Positions 8,055 through 16,448 of a stretch of DNA of 64,000 nucleotides are shown here, in pieces; within the stretch, counting starts at the first letter, position 1; every line of letters begins with the position of its first letter. The translations under genes and the position numbers were made by a program. The DNA comes from Pelobacter sp. GTDB taxonomy: Bacteria > Desulfobacterota > Desulfuromonadia > Geobacterales > Pseudopelobacteraceae. The stretch spans positions 1 through 64,000 of the forward strand of contig JAVBXN010000021.1 in the NCBI GenBank assembly GCA_030824515.1, given 5' to 3'. A model generated the notes under the pieces. It worked only from the letters and a program-made list of their open reading frames with translations. It ran no database searches and was not told the DNA's origin.

Positions 8055-10163
8055 CTATCGCACTGCGGATTTGGTATTAATGGTTGCAAGGGCCTGCCGG
8101 GCAAGCTTTTGCCAATCGGGATCCTTGCCGTTTTTATCCAGTTGCTCAAACATCACACGAGCACGAGAAATATTTCCGTCACGCAGGCTGATATCGCCGG
8201 TTTTGTAGACGAACTCTTCGCGGCGCCTGTTATCCGCCAGTTTCAGAGCAGCATCGAGTAGCCTCAATGCGCCTTTACGATCTCCAATATTTTCCCTGGC
8301 AGAGACCGCTACATAATAAGCCTCCGGCAACAATCGTGCGTCGCGGGCGGGAGCGGTCGCAAGATAAATATCCATTGCCCTGGACGCCATGGGATAAAGT
8401 TGCAAAGACCAGAGCGATCTGCCCAGACGGTAATAGCTTTCCGGTATCCGCGCTTTTTCACCCTTATTGAGTAGCCACAACAAGGTATCCTTTACCTGCT
8501 GGTGCTTATCCGCAGCAAAGTAGACCTCACCAAGACGCTCTGTCATCTCGCGCGAGCGCGGGTCAGCCGGAAACTTGCGCAAAAATGCTTTTATCGAACG
8601 TTCTGCCGTGACCATATCACCGATCAGCTCAGAGTTATCAACTATTTCAAGATATACATCAGGAGCAATGGGAGCAGCCCATTGCCGTTCTACCAGTGAA
8701 TCAAGCAGCTTGATCAGCTCGATGGGTCTTCCGGACTCGCTGTATGCAGCTGTTATTGACTTGAGAAATCCCGGTTGTCCGATGCAATCTGACAGGTAAT
8801 CGTGCTGCTCTTCAACAAAACGAACCAGTGAAGACGGATCCTTTCTCCAGGCCGTGTTTCGATAAACATCCGCAACCAGCACCTCCCTGATGGTTCTGAT
8901 AACAGCAACATAGACTCCACGCGGGAACTTCTTCTGGAACGACGTCACAAGCTGCAGTGCTTCACCGGCATCACCATGGATTGATTCCAGCAATACATGC
9001 TTGAACAATGATTCCTCGCGCATGTCCAAATCACCACTCTGACGGGAGGCATTCAAATAAGCGGCGCTTAACGGTCTGTAATTCCAGGGTGTCGCCTGCA
9101 GAAACTGAAGATCGGCACGGCGCATCAAAGCCATGCCGTTAGCCTTGTTGTCCTTGAAGTTTTCGGCAACATTCATATATATGGCCAAAGCTTCCATGTC
9201 ATGCCCCTGACGAGACAAAATGTCACCGAGTCGCACCAACAGGGCGGGAGCATATTTTTTGTCCGCCAATCGGCCTACAAGACTGGCCAACAAGAGCCTG
9301 GCCTGGGCCAGGTCGCCACTTCTGGCGATACTGTCTCCATAGTAAAACGTAACCCCCGGATTGAAGCCAAGGTATGCGGGCCATAATTTTTCCGCTTCAC
9401 GAAATGCACTCAGAGCCTGAGAATACTTCTGCAGCTTATACCAGGTTTCCGCCAGACGATACATGGCCAATGGACGAACCGGAATCTGACGAGACGCAAA
9501 CTGGGTAAAGATTTCCTCCGCCTCCGACAGTAGTCCGCGGTAGAGGGCAGCCTCCGCCGACATGAAAAGCTTCTGGTCATTTTCATCAAGAAAGTTTTTG
9601 AGAATCTGCCGGTCGGTTGGAGAAAAGGGGATTTCCGACTTGAGAGGTGGATCAAAGTCTCTCACCAGCTTCTCGACACCGCTCCAGATCTTCTCTCTTC
9701 CCTGAAAAGCAGGGCCGGAAATTTTCGTCTTGAATGGAGCTCCGACATCGAGAGTTATTGCACTGACATCCGGTCGAGACAGGTCACGGTATCCGGCCAA
9801 CGGAGCGACCTGGAATGTTATCAGGAGATTATCTCCACGCCTTAAAAAAGTAAGTCCACCGATATTCCGGTCGGAATAACGCCTGAATTTCTTGAATAGT
9901 GTGCCGCCGGCATCCTGAATAACGAGCCGCATGCGGCTACCGGGGATAGTCGCCAAATTATAGACCGGCGGTTCAGCCAACCTGACGATGATGCGGGTAT
10001 AATCTTTATGGGGACGGATATCAACCCGGTAGAGTCGATTGGAAATGGATGCCTGTGCTTCATTTGCGGGAAATACAAGCAGATACAGGATCGTGAGAAT
10101 TACTGAAAACAGCGACAGCAGAGATCGGAGAGACCCGGTATGTGAAATTAACGATGCTTTCAT
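8055..10163 (-). CDS. Exported AMIN-like/TPR-repeat protein
   Basis: 702 aa from ATG at 10163; a GTG at 10193 would add 10 residues. A signal peptide runs to about residue 38 (ANEAQA). An AMIN-like beta domain follows (about 40-145, with RIIVRLAEPPVYNL), then roughly ten TPR-type helical pairs from about 170 to the end, with repeated A...Y...G patterns. AMIN domains bind the cell wall or envelope assemblies, so a periplasmic scaffold role is likely. It lies between flagellar and chemotaxis genes on the same strand, suggesting a motility-linked envelope function. This is inference; no named homologue is claimed. Confidence 0.7.
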   Translation of the reverse strand: MKASLISHTGSLRSLLSLFSVILTILYLLVFPANEAQASISNRLYRVDIRPHKDYTRIIVRLAEPPVYNLATIPGSRMRLVIQDAGGTLFKKFRRYSDRNIGGLTFLRRGDNLLITFQVAPLAGYRDLSRPDVSAITLDVGAPFKTKISGPAFQGREKIWSGVEKLVRDFDPPLKSEIPFSPTDRQILKNFLDENDQKLFMSAEAALYRGLLSEAEEIFTQFASRQIPVRPLAMYRLAETWYKLQKYSQALSAFREAEKLWPAYLGFNPGVTFYYGDSIARSGDLAQARLLLASLVGRLADKKYAPALLVRLGDILSRQGHDMEALAIYMNVAENFKDNKANGMALMRRADLQFLQATPWNYRPLSAAYLNASRQSGDLDMREESLFKHVLLESIHGDAGEALQLVTSFQKKFPRGVYVAVIRTIREVLVADVYRNTAWRKDPSSLVRFVEEQHDYLSDCIGQPGFLKSITAAYSESGRPIELIKLLDSLVERQWAAPIAPDVYLEIVDNSELIGDMVTAERSIKAFLRKFPADPRSREMTERLGEVYFAADKHQQVKDTLLWLLNKGEKARIPESYYRLGRSLWSLQLYPMASRAMDIYLATAPARDARLLPEAYYVAVSARENIGDRKGALRLLDAALKLADNRRREEFVYKTGDISLRDGNISRARVMFEQLDKNGKDPDWQKLARQALATINTKSAVR

Positions 10164-10267
10164 CAGCCCGCCCAGACCCCGGTTTGACGGCACAGATACA
10201 TAAAAGGAATATAATTGGTAGAAAATCGCAAGGAATGATTTTTACTTATCAATTGAAGCATCTTCCG

Positions 10268-11365
10268 TCAGTTTGCAGGTAATTGACAGTAACGTCTTAT
10301 TTTGGCAATTACGTCGTCACCGCTGCAAGGCTTTATGATGATATCCCTGGCCCCGTATTTCAACGCTTTCAAGACTGCGGTACGGGTCCAGCATTCGGCG
10401 CTCATGATTATCGGGGGGGGGAAATCCTGGCATATGGCGTTGACTTTTATACACACGGCCAACTCGCGGTCATCGGCATCCCGTGAACCGATTATAACCA
10501 ATCGCACGTTACGACCGGCAAACATTTCCTTGATATCGGCGTTGAGGGTGCCTTCAACTATCTGGAACCTGGTAAACTCGACCAAGGCGGCAATCTGCTG
10601 CCTCTCTTCGGTGTTGTCCTCCAGAATAACTATGCTGTCTATGCCACCACCAACAGCTTCGCTCGACTGCGCTACGGCGCCCGACGCCTTTGACGCACCT
10701 GAATCGCCGCCAGCAGACTCAGCAACCTGACCTTCGGCATCGGCACCCTCAGCAAGCCCTGTATCGACTTCTGGCTCCGGTATTTCCTGGGGAGGATCGT
10801 AAATATTGCCCAATGCGACCGGAATCATTACATCCAGATGGTTCATTTCCTGCCCCGGTAGTTCCAGCTTGGAACGGAACATCAGATATTCACCATCCGG
10901 AAGCGGTTCTTCTTCGCTCAACTGATCAATTTCCGGAATATATTTTTTGGGGGATAACAGCTTGAGGCGAATCTTGTTTGGAAGAGAACCCTGGAAAACG
11001 GTGTTGAAGGCGCCGTTGATCATATTGGCAATTTCGGAGAAGGCATCGATATCATCATTTTCGATGATCGAGAGCCGTTTTTTCTCCTGGATGCGGGCAG
11101 GTGGTATGCCGAGCAGAATACTGCTCATGACTATGGCGTCACGCAGCGAGAATACAAGATAGAACTGACCGACATATGACTCGCTGGAATCTACACCCAG
11201 AACAAAACAGCCATCATCCAGGGTTCCGAAGTAGGAAGCCTTGCTGGTGGCAATAGAATCAGAAAGGGCGATCGAAAGCTCCTGGCCGAGAAGCATACCG
11301 CTTTCTTCTCCGGCCTGTTTCAGCGCAGTTTCCAGAATCCCGTATAGAGTTTTATAACCATCCAT
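10268..11365 (-). CDS. CheX-like protein fused to a degenerate response-regulator receiver
   Basis: 365 aa. Residues about 1-195 resemble the CheC/CheX fold, with the E-x-x-N motif EIAN at 111-114. An Ala/Glu-rich linker follows (about 196-243). Residues 244-362 are receiver-like: acidic ED at 249-250, Ser322 at the Thr position and Lys345 before Pro. The phosphoacceptor Asp is replaced by Gly293 in the strand RLVIIGS, so this receiver cannot be phosphorylated in the usual way. Its role may be phospho-independent binding or regulation of CheY~P. It lies 71 bp downstream of cheX. A run of nine C on the coding strand interrupts the receiver part. Confidence 0.65.
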   Translation of the reverse strand: MDGYKTLYGILETALKQAGEESGMLLGQELSIALSDSIATSKASYFGTLDDGCFVLGVDSSESYVGQFYLVFSLRDAIVMSSILLGIPPARIQEKKRLSIIENDDIDAFSEIANMINGAFNTVFQGSLPNKIRLKLLSPKKYIPEIDQLSEEEPLPDGEYLMFRSKLELPGQEMNHLDVMIPVALGNIYDPPQEIPEPEVDTGLAEGADAEGQVAESAGGDSGASKASGAVAQSSEAVGGGIDSIVILEDNTEERQQIAALVEFTRFQIVEGTLNADIKEMFAGRNVRLVIIGSRDADDRELAVCIKVNAICQDFPPPIIMSAECWTRTAVLKALKYGARDIIIKPCSGDDVIAKIRRYCQLPAN

Positions 11366-11436
11366 TCAATTCGTCTTCCGGTGCGGATTCAATATGGCGA
11401 GCGCTCGTCAGCAATGAACTCCAGCGGATGCTGGAA

Positions 11437-11943
11437 CTAATCTTCCTTTTTCAGAGTCAGCCCGACCAGCAGCTTGTGATCTTCAACGACGAATGGAATG
11501 ACGACACAATCACTGTCTGAAAGCGAGTTTACGGTGTAATCCTCTCCGGATATCACGGTCGGAATCGAAAGTTTGACGTCAAGCCCTCCTTTGGAAAGAA
11601 CCTGCTTAACACTGCCGCCCAGCATGTTTGCAATTTCTCCAATGGCATCGTTCAGATCTTCGTTGACTTCGTCACATTCGATGCCAAGCATGTTTGAAGT
11701 AATCTTCAGAGCAAGTTCAACCGGGCAATGGATCGAAATCACCCCCGAGTAGGTGCCGGCGAAGCCGACCATGCCGGTAATGCTGCATTTGAAACGGCTG
11801 ACCGGCTCCTTCATCGGGAATTCATCAACAACGTCCATCATAACCATGGTCGAAAACACATCCTGGGTAGCAGATATTACATAGCTGGCCAGTTGTTCTT
11901 CGGTTAACGAAGTTGATTCTGATATGTCCCAGCTCATGCTCAT
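11437..11943 (-). CDS. cheX: Chemotaxis phosphatase CheX
   Basis: 168 aa. Typical CheX features are visible: a GMVGFAGTYSG beta strand pair and the catalytic helix with Glu103 and Asn106 (EIANMLGG). CheX removes phosphate from CheY~P in the cytoplasm. Its ATG overlaps the stop of the upstream cheY by 4 bp, so phosphatase and substrate are probably made together. Confidence 0.85.
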   Translation of the reverse strand: MSMSWDISESTSLTEEQLASYVISATQDVFSTMVMMDVVDEFPMKEPVSRFKCSITGMVGFAGTYSGVISIHCPVELALKITSNMLGIECDEVNEDLNDAIGEIANMLGGSVKQVLSKGGLDVKLSIPTVISGEDYTVNSLSDSDCVVIPFVVEDHKLLVGLTLKKED

Positions 11944-12305
11944 ACCAATCCCCCCAGTTTTTCCTGAAGCTGATCAGGTGTAAACGGCTTTTTGATGCTG
12001 TCGCTGGCTCCGCTGGACATGGCCTCCTTGATAATCTCTTCACCACCTTCGGTGGTAATCATCACAATCGGCGTGGAGTTGCCGTTCCCGCGCACAGCCT
12101 TGACAAATTCAAGACCATCCATGTTGGGCATGTTTATGTCTGACAAAATCAGCTGGATTGACTTGCCGGAAGCGATTACTCCCAACCCCTCGATGCCGTC
12201 GGCTGCTTCATAAATCTCGTCAACCGGCAAACCAGCCTGACGCAGTGATCTGGAAATAATTTTGCGCATGGTGGATGAATCATCAACAATCAGAATGTTT
12301 GCCAT
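11940..12305 (-). CDS. CheY-type single-domain response regulator
   Basis: 121 aa, a bare receiver. All catalytic residues are present: Asp8 and Asp9, phosphoacceptor Asp56 in SDINMP, Thr84/Thr85 and Lys106 in KKPF. It likely binds the flagellar switch (FliM/FliN) when phosphorylated by a CheA encoded elsewhere. Coupling to cheX (4-bp overlap) supports a chemotaxis role. AGGAGG lies 8 nt upstream of the ATG. Confidence 0.9.
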   Translation of the reverse strand: MANILIVDDSSTMRKIISRSLRQAGLPVDEIYEAADGIEGLGVIASGKSIQLILSDINMPNMDGLEFVKAVRGNGNSTPIVMITTEGGEEIIKEAMSSGASDSIKKPFTPDQLQEKLGGLV

Positions 12306-12488
12306 ACAGTGTTCCTCCTGGGGTGGTTTGATTTTACGAACGGCTATGAATGTTCAGAGCATGTAAACGGCCATGAGAGCACAACGGGTAGATTATAAAC
12401 AAATTTTACGCCGGCGCAATCCCCGATTTACAGCTGTTGCCTAAATAAACGTATAAAAACCATAAAGGATTCGATTCGGAGCCGTTAA

Positions 12489-13898
12489 CTACACTCCGGC
12501 AATTGATATCGCGGCCCGCAAAAAGCGGCCAACCTGATCCGGAGTTGACGCCTCGCTGTACAGACGTAAAACCGGCTCAGTGCCGGACGGGCGGATCAGC
12601 AGCCAGTCGCCGTTATCAAAGATGAACTTGAATCCGTCACTGAAATTGGAGTCCGCAACACGGCGACCATCGATTTCCAACGGAGGTTGGGAACGCAGTT
12701 TTGTAATCAGCTGTTCCTTGGCGGCATTTTCGATACGACGGTCGATGCGACTATAATGAAAATGTCCGATTTCGTCCATTGTTTCATTAAGCAGCTGTTT
12801 CAGCCCCTTGCCGCTGACCGCCATCGCCTCCAGTAGCAGCAGGCCAAGCAGGATCCCGTCCCGCTCCGGTATGTGTCCCTTGACTCCCAGACCGCCGGAC
12901 TCCTCACCCCCCATCAGTATGTCCCGTTCCAGCATCAGTTCGCAGATATGTTTGAACCCGATTGGAGTTTCAAACAACTCCAGGCCGAACTTCCCGGCCA
13001 AAAGATCCACCATGCGGGTAGTGGAAACGGTTTTCACCACTGCTCCGGTCAGCTTCTTGTATTCGATCAGGTGCCTCAGAATGACGGTGAAGATACAATG
13101 GGATGAGAAGAAATCCCCGTTTTCGTCAACCGCCCCGATACGGTCGGCATCTCCATCCAGGGCCAGCCCCACCCGGTATTTACCGCTCTGGACTAATCCC
13201 GCCAGCTCCTGAAGATGCTGGGCAATCGGCTCGGGCGCCTGGCCGCCGAAGGCCGGATTTTCGGAACCGTGGATTTCAAAAACATCGGGCAGCAACTGCT
13301 GAATGAAGCCACTGCCAGCGCCATACATCGGATCCACCGCAACTGCTATTTTTGACTTTTTGATCAGATCCAGATCGACATAGCGGGCAATCTGATGGAA
13401 ATATCCTTCGCGTGGATCGAACAGTTCGATCTGTCCCTTGTCAACGGCCACATCATAAGAGACTGCAACAACCCTGCGTCCATTATCAATGTTGAATGCA
13501 ACGATTTCTTCTAGAATCCTGGTGGTAGAAGGGAGCGCGGAACCGCCAAAACCTTCTTTCACCTTGAATCCGTTATACTCCGGCGGATTGTGGCTGGCGG
13601 TGATCATGATGCCTGCTCCGGCTTTCGATTCCCAGACCGCCCAGGAAATGGCCGGCGTCGGGGCGTACTCTTCCGCCAGACGCACACGGATACCGTTGCC
13701 GGCGGCAATTTCGGCCACTCTGCGGGCAAAATCACGCGACATGAACCTGCGATCATAACCGATTACCAGACCCTTGCCACCCAGCCCTTCCCGGTTCAGA
13801 TAATCCATAGTGGCCTGTGCCACAATGGAAAGATTGTCAAAGGTGAAATCGCGGGCAATAACACCGCGCCAGCCGTCCGTACCAAACTTGATCTGCAT
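12489..13898 (-). CDS. Phosphoglucomutase/phosphomannomutase family protein
   Basis: 469 aa from ATG at 13898, chosen because GGGAGGG precedes it; an in-frame start at 13910 is less well placed. Four alpha-D-phosphohexomutase domains are present: active-site phosphoserine in TASHNPP (Ser102), metal loop DGDADR, sugar loop GEESGG and phosphate loop RPSGTEP. The enzyme interconverts hexose 1- and 6-phosphates. In this transcription unit, with glycogen phosphorylase 3 kb upstream, glucose 1-phosphate to glucose 6-phosphate is the likely reaction. Substrate preference cannot be read from sequence. Confidence 0.9.
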   Translation of the reverse strand: MQIKFGTDGWRGVIARDFTFDNLSIVAQATMDYLNREGLGGKGLVIGYDRRFMSRDFARRVAEIAAGNGIRVRLAEEYAPTPAISWAVWESKAGAGIMITASHNPPEYNGFKVKEGFGGSALPSTTRILEEIVAFNIDNGRRVVAVSYDVAVDKGQIELFDPREGYFHQIARYVDLDLIKKSKIAVAVDPMYGAGSGFIQQLLPDVFEIHGSENPAFGGQAPEPIAQHLQELAGLVQSGKYRVGLALDGDADRIGAVDENGDFFSSHCIFTVILRHLIEYKKLTGAVVKTVSTTRMVDLLAGKFGLELFETPIGFKHICELMLERDILMGGEESGGLGVKGHIPERDGILLGLLLLEAMAVSGKGLKQLLNETMDEIGHFHYSRIDRRIENAAKEQLITKLRSQPPLEIDGRRVADSNFSDGFKFIFDNGDWLLIRPSGTEPVLRLYSEASTPDQVGRFLRAAISIAGV

Positions 13899-13919
13899 TG
13901 TCCCTCCCATATTTATAAG

Positions 13920-14192
13920 TCAAATACCTTCATTTTCCATCGCATACAACCATACCAGAACTTCCGCAACCGCCCGGTACAACTCGGGAGGTATATACTG
14001 GTCGCAATCCACCTGCATCAGAAGCTTGACCAGTTCGGGCGACTCGTGAACATAAACTCCGGCCTCGCGGGCACAGGCAATGATCGCCTCTGCAACAACC
14101 CCCTTGCCGCTGGCAACGACTACCGGCGCGTAGTAGCCCTGCTTATAGGAAAGCGCCGCGGCCCGGCGCCCTTCATCATCACGTGACGACAT
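13920..14192 (-). CDS. FlhB C-terminal-domain-like protein (FlhX/YlqH type)
   Basis: 90 aa, matching only the cytoplasmic C-terminal part of FlhB: an AAALSY strand, APVVVASGKG, and the closing helix IPPELYRAVAEVLVWLY. There are no membrane helices, and the NPTH self-cleavage motif is replaced by DEGR, so the normal cleavage switch is absent. Such stand-alone FlhB tails occur paired with a FliK-like gene in many bacteria (ylqG-ylqH in Bacillus). The start lies inside the 3' end of the FliK-like gene (14-bp overlap), consistent with a working pair. Confidence 0.8.
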   Translation of the reverse strand: MSSRDDEGRRAAALSYKQGYYAPVVVASGKGVVAEAIIACAREAGVYVHESPELVKLLMQVDCDQYIPPELYRAVAEVLVWLYAMENEGI

Positions 14193-16404
14193 GGCGTATA
14201 TTCATGTCTGACGGAATCAGCCCGGAGGCCTCCAACTGCTCAGTCAGACGCACCCTGCCGGCATCCAGCAACGAGACTGCGCTGCTGTTCTCCGCTTGTA
14301 CATCCAGGCTGACACGGGTACCGTCAAGGACCAGCCGGACCGAGACCGGCCCCAGGCGCGGCAGGTTGATATCGACACTGGTTTCCCAGGTGCGCTCTCG
14401 TGCGCCGGTGCGGTTGCGATGCGCATCACGTTCGGCAACGCTCCACTCCAGTGGCTGACCGGGAAACAGGTCACCCCGGAATACATGCTGTCCGCTCTGC
14501 AATGTGGAAAGCTGTTCATTAACCGCCGGTAGCGCGCGCTGATCGGCAATTCCTTCGTGTGACATGCTGCTGCCGGCCTTCCTGAAGACAGCCTCCATTA
14601 CTTCAGCCGAACCGGTCTTAAGGCTGGCCCTGGCAAGAGCATCCGCGGAAACATCCAGAGATTGCTCACCAGCAAGCAACAGGCGTGGCGACAAACGCCC
14701 CTGCGGCTCTTTCAAAATGTCATCCAGCCGATACTCACCACCGAACCAGCGCGCCAGGTGGGATTCATAGAAGAGCCCGCTTTCGCGCAGTCCCTGCTGA
14801 AGCATTCTGCCGACCTGCGATGCGTCGGTCGGCGGAGATGAGAGCAGCGTCCGCAGCAAACCCATGGCAGCCTGCGGCGGTAGTTTTTGTGCAGTCTCGC
14901 CCAGAAAACCGCTCAACCAGCGGCCGGTCTCGCTGACACGCGCATCTCCCATTTTGCCGAAGCGGGTCATCAGGAAAGTGGCCTGGGGTTCTTCCGTGAT
15001 GAAAAACAGATTGATCACATCGCCACGCCGGATATTTTTCGGCATCGCAAACTCAAGGACCTGGCCGGCCACCTGCACCATAAACCGTCCACCACCCAGA
15101 GCCGCCAGCACCTCACCCTTCAGCTGCTGCCCGGGTGTTAATCCGGCAGGCATCGACTGTTGGCTGAGTGACTCCAGCAACGCCAATCGGTTGCCCTTGA
15201 TCACCGCCTGGAGCAATTTGGCCATATCGTCACTCAGGACAATTCCGTTGCCGGACGTGGGTGTTGCCTGCCCGGCCACCGCCATCGCCGCCGCCAGGGC
15301 TGATTGTTCGGCACTGGTCTGCGCCCGCATTACGGTCTGATAGGTAATGGCCTCGTCCATTATCGCGGTAAATGCCGGAGAGTCGGGAGGAAGGCTTTTC
15401 AACACGGTATTGAGTCGATCCAATACGTACATCTGTTGTTTGGAGACTCCTCCTTCGATGTGTTCCAGAACACTCAGCCAACGCCCGGCTTCGCTCAGGG
15501 AACCGGGCGAGCTATCGGGCTGGGCGCGGGAGAGGGCAAAAGTCGGCTTGGGCTGTGAAGAGATAAAGGTCAGTCGCAGCAGCTCGCCGACTACAACGGC
15601 CCGTGGCAGAACAAGCTCGATGGCAGTGCCGGCAACCTGCACAAAAGTCCGCCCCCCGGGCAGTGTGCCGACAACCACCGCGTTGACTTCTTCACCCGGC
15701 ATGAGCGGCAGAGGAGTCTGCAGCGGATTGGCCGCTTCGATCAGAACGAAGCGCGAATTATGGGCTATGCTCCTGAGTATCTGGGAAGCGTTGGCCTCAA
15801 AAGCCGCCAACCGGGCCTGATCCGGGGTCAGCTGGCGCGTACCCTGCTGCGCCGGCGCCTGCCTTTCTCCGGATTCCCGCATCGAATCGTCGGGGGTTCT
15901 GGGAGCGGCCTTGACGCCTTCCCGCAAGGAGCCATACGTCAGAGCCTCATCCAGCAGATTGGCCAGTACTCCGGCCTCGCCGGATGAACGCCGCAACATG
16001 TCCCCGATGTTCTGCAGTGATGATCGTAGTTTGGGATCAAGGATCTGTTCGCTAGAAATCAGCATGCTCAACAGGCGGGAGGCATCGGAGAGGCTAACTG
16101 GCGGAGAGACGCCTCCCTGACGGGCAATGGCAAAGGTCGAACGTGGGTCTTCGGAGACAAAAGTCATCTCCAGCGCTTGCCCCATACGGACCGCCATCGG
16201 CAAATCCAGATTGAAGCGTTCGTTGCCGACCCGCACCTGGGTACGGTTGTTCGGCAGCATCCCTATAACCTCGGCGGTCACCCGCTGACCTGGTGAAAGG
16301 GCAATCCTGCCCGTGCTCTCCTGGTCGGCGGTGACAAAGGAGACACTTGATGAACGGGAAAGCAGGTCGAAAACCTGCTGCTGAATATCGGCTGCTATGG
16401 CCAT
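14179..16404 (-). CDS. Second FliK-like protein with three internal repeats
   Basis: 741 aa, far longer than usual FliK. A unit of about 60 residues (L-x-PG-x-x-V ... LP-x-R-x-x-V-x-V ... TF-x-x-x-x-P-x-x-TF) occurs three times, near residues 36-95, 234-293 and 422-481. Each is followed by an S-x-x-x-x-R-W/L-L-S helix. The C-terminus (about 655-738) has the FliK hook-length domain pattern (LGPVSVRLVLDGTRVSLDVQ). It is coupled to the FlhB-tail gene and lies 44 bp after glgP. Likely a paralogous substrate-switch partner of unknown cargo; it is distinct from the fliK-like gene at 1-741. Confidence 0.72.
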   Translation of the reverse strand: MAIAADIQQQVFDLLSRSSSVSFVTADQESTGRIALSPGQRVTAEVIGMLPNNRTQVRVGNERFNLDLPMAVRMGQALEMTFVSEDPRSTFAIARQGGVSPPVSLSDASRLLSMLISSEQILDPKLRSSLQNIGDMLRRSSGEAGVLANLLDEALTYGSLREGVKAAPRTPDDSMRESGERQAPAQQGTRQLTPDQARLAAFEANASQILRSIAHNSRFVLIEAANPLQTPLPLMPGEEVNAVVVGTLPGGRTFVQVAGTAIELVLPRAVVVGELLRLTFISSQPKPTFALSRAQPDSSPGSLSEAGRWLSVLEHIEGGVSKQQMYVLDRLNTVLKSLPPDSPAFTAIMDEAITYQTVMRAQTSAEQSALAAAMAVAGQATPTSGNGIVLSDDMAKLLQAVIKGNRLALLESLSQQSMPAGLTPGQQLKGEVLAALGGGRFMVQVAGQVLEFAMPKNIRRGDVINLFFITEEPQATFLMTRFGKMGDARVSETGRWLSGFLGETAQKLPPQAAMGLLRTLLSSPPTDASQVGRMLQQGLRESGLFYESHLARWFGGEYRLDDILKEPQGRLSPRLLLAGEQSLDVSADALARASLKTGSAEVMEAVFRKAGSSMSHEGIADQRALPAVNEQLSTLQSGQHVFRGDLFPGQPLEWSVAERDAHRNRTGARERTWETSVDINLPRLGPVSVRLVLDGTRVSLDVQAENSSAVSLLDAGRVRLTEQLEASGLIPSDMNIRHVVT

Positions 16405-16448
16405 CTATACTCGCCAGTTGTTATTTAAAGTTGCGGCCGGCCGCTCCG

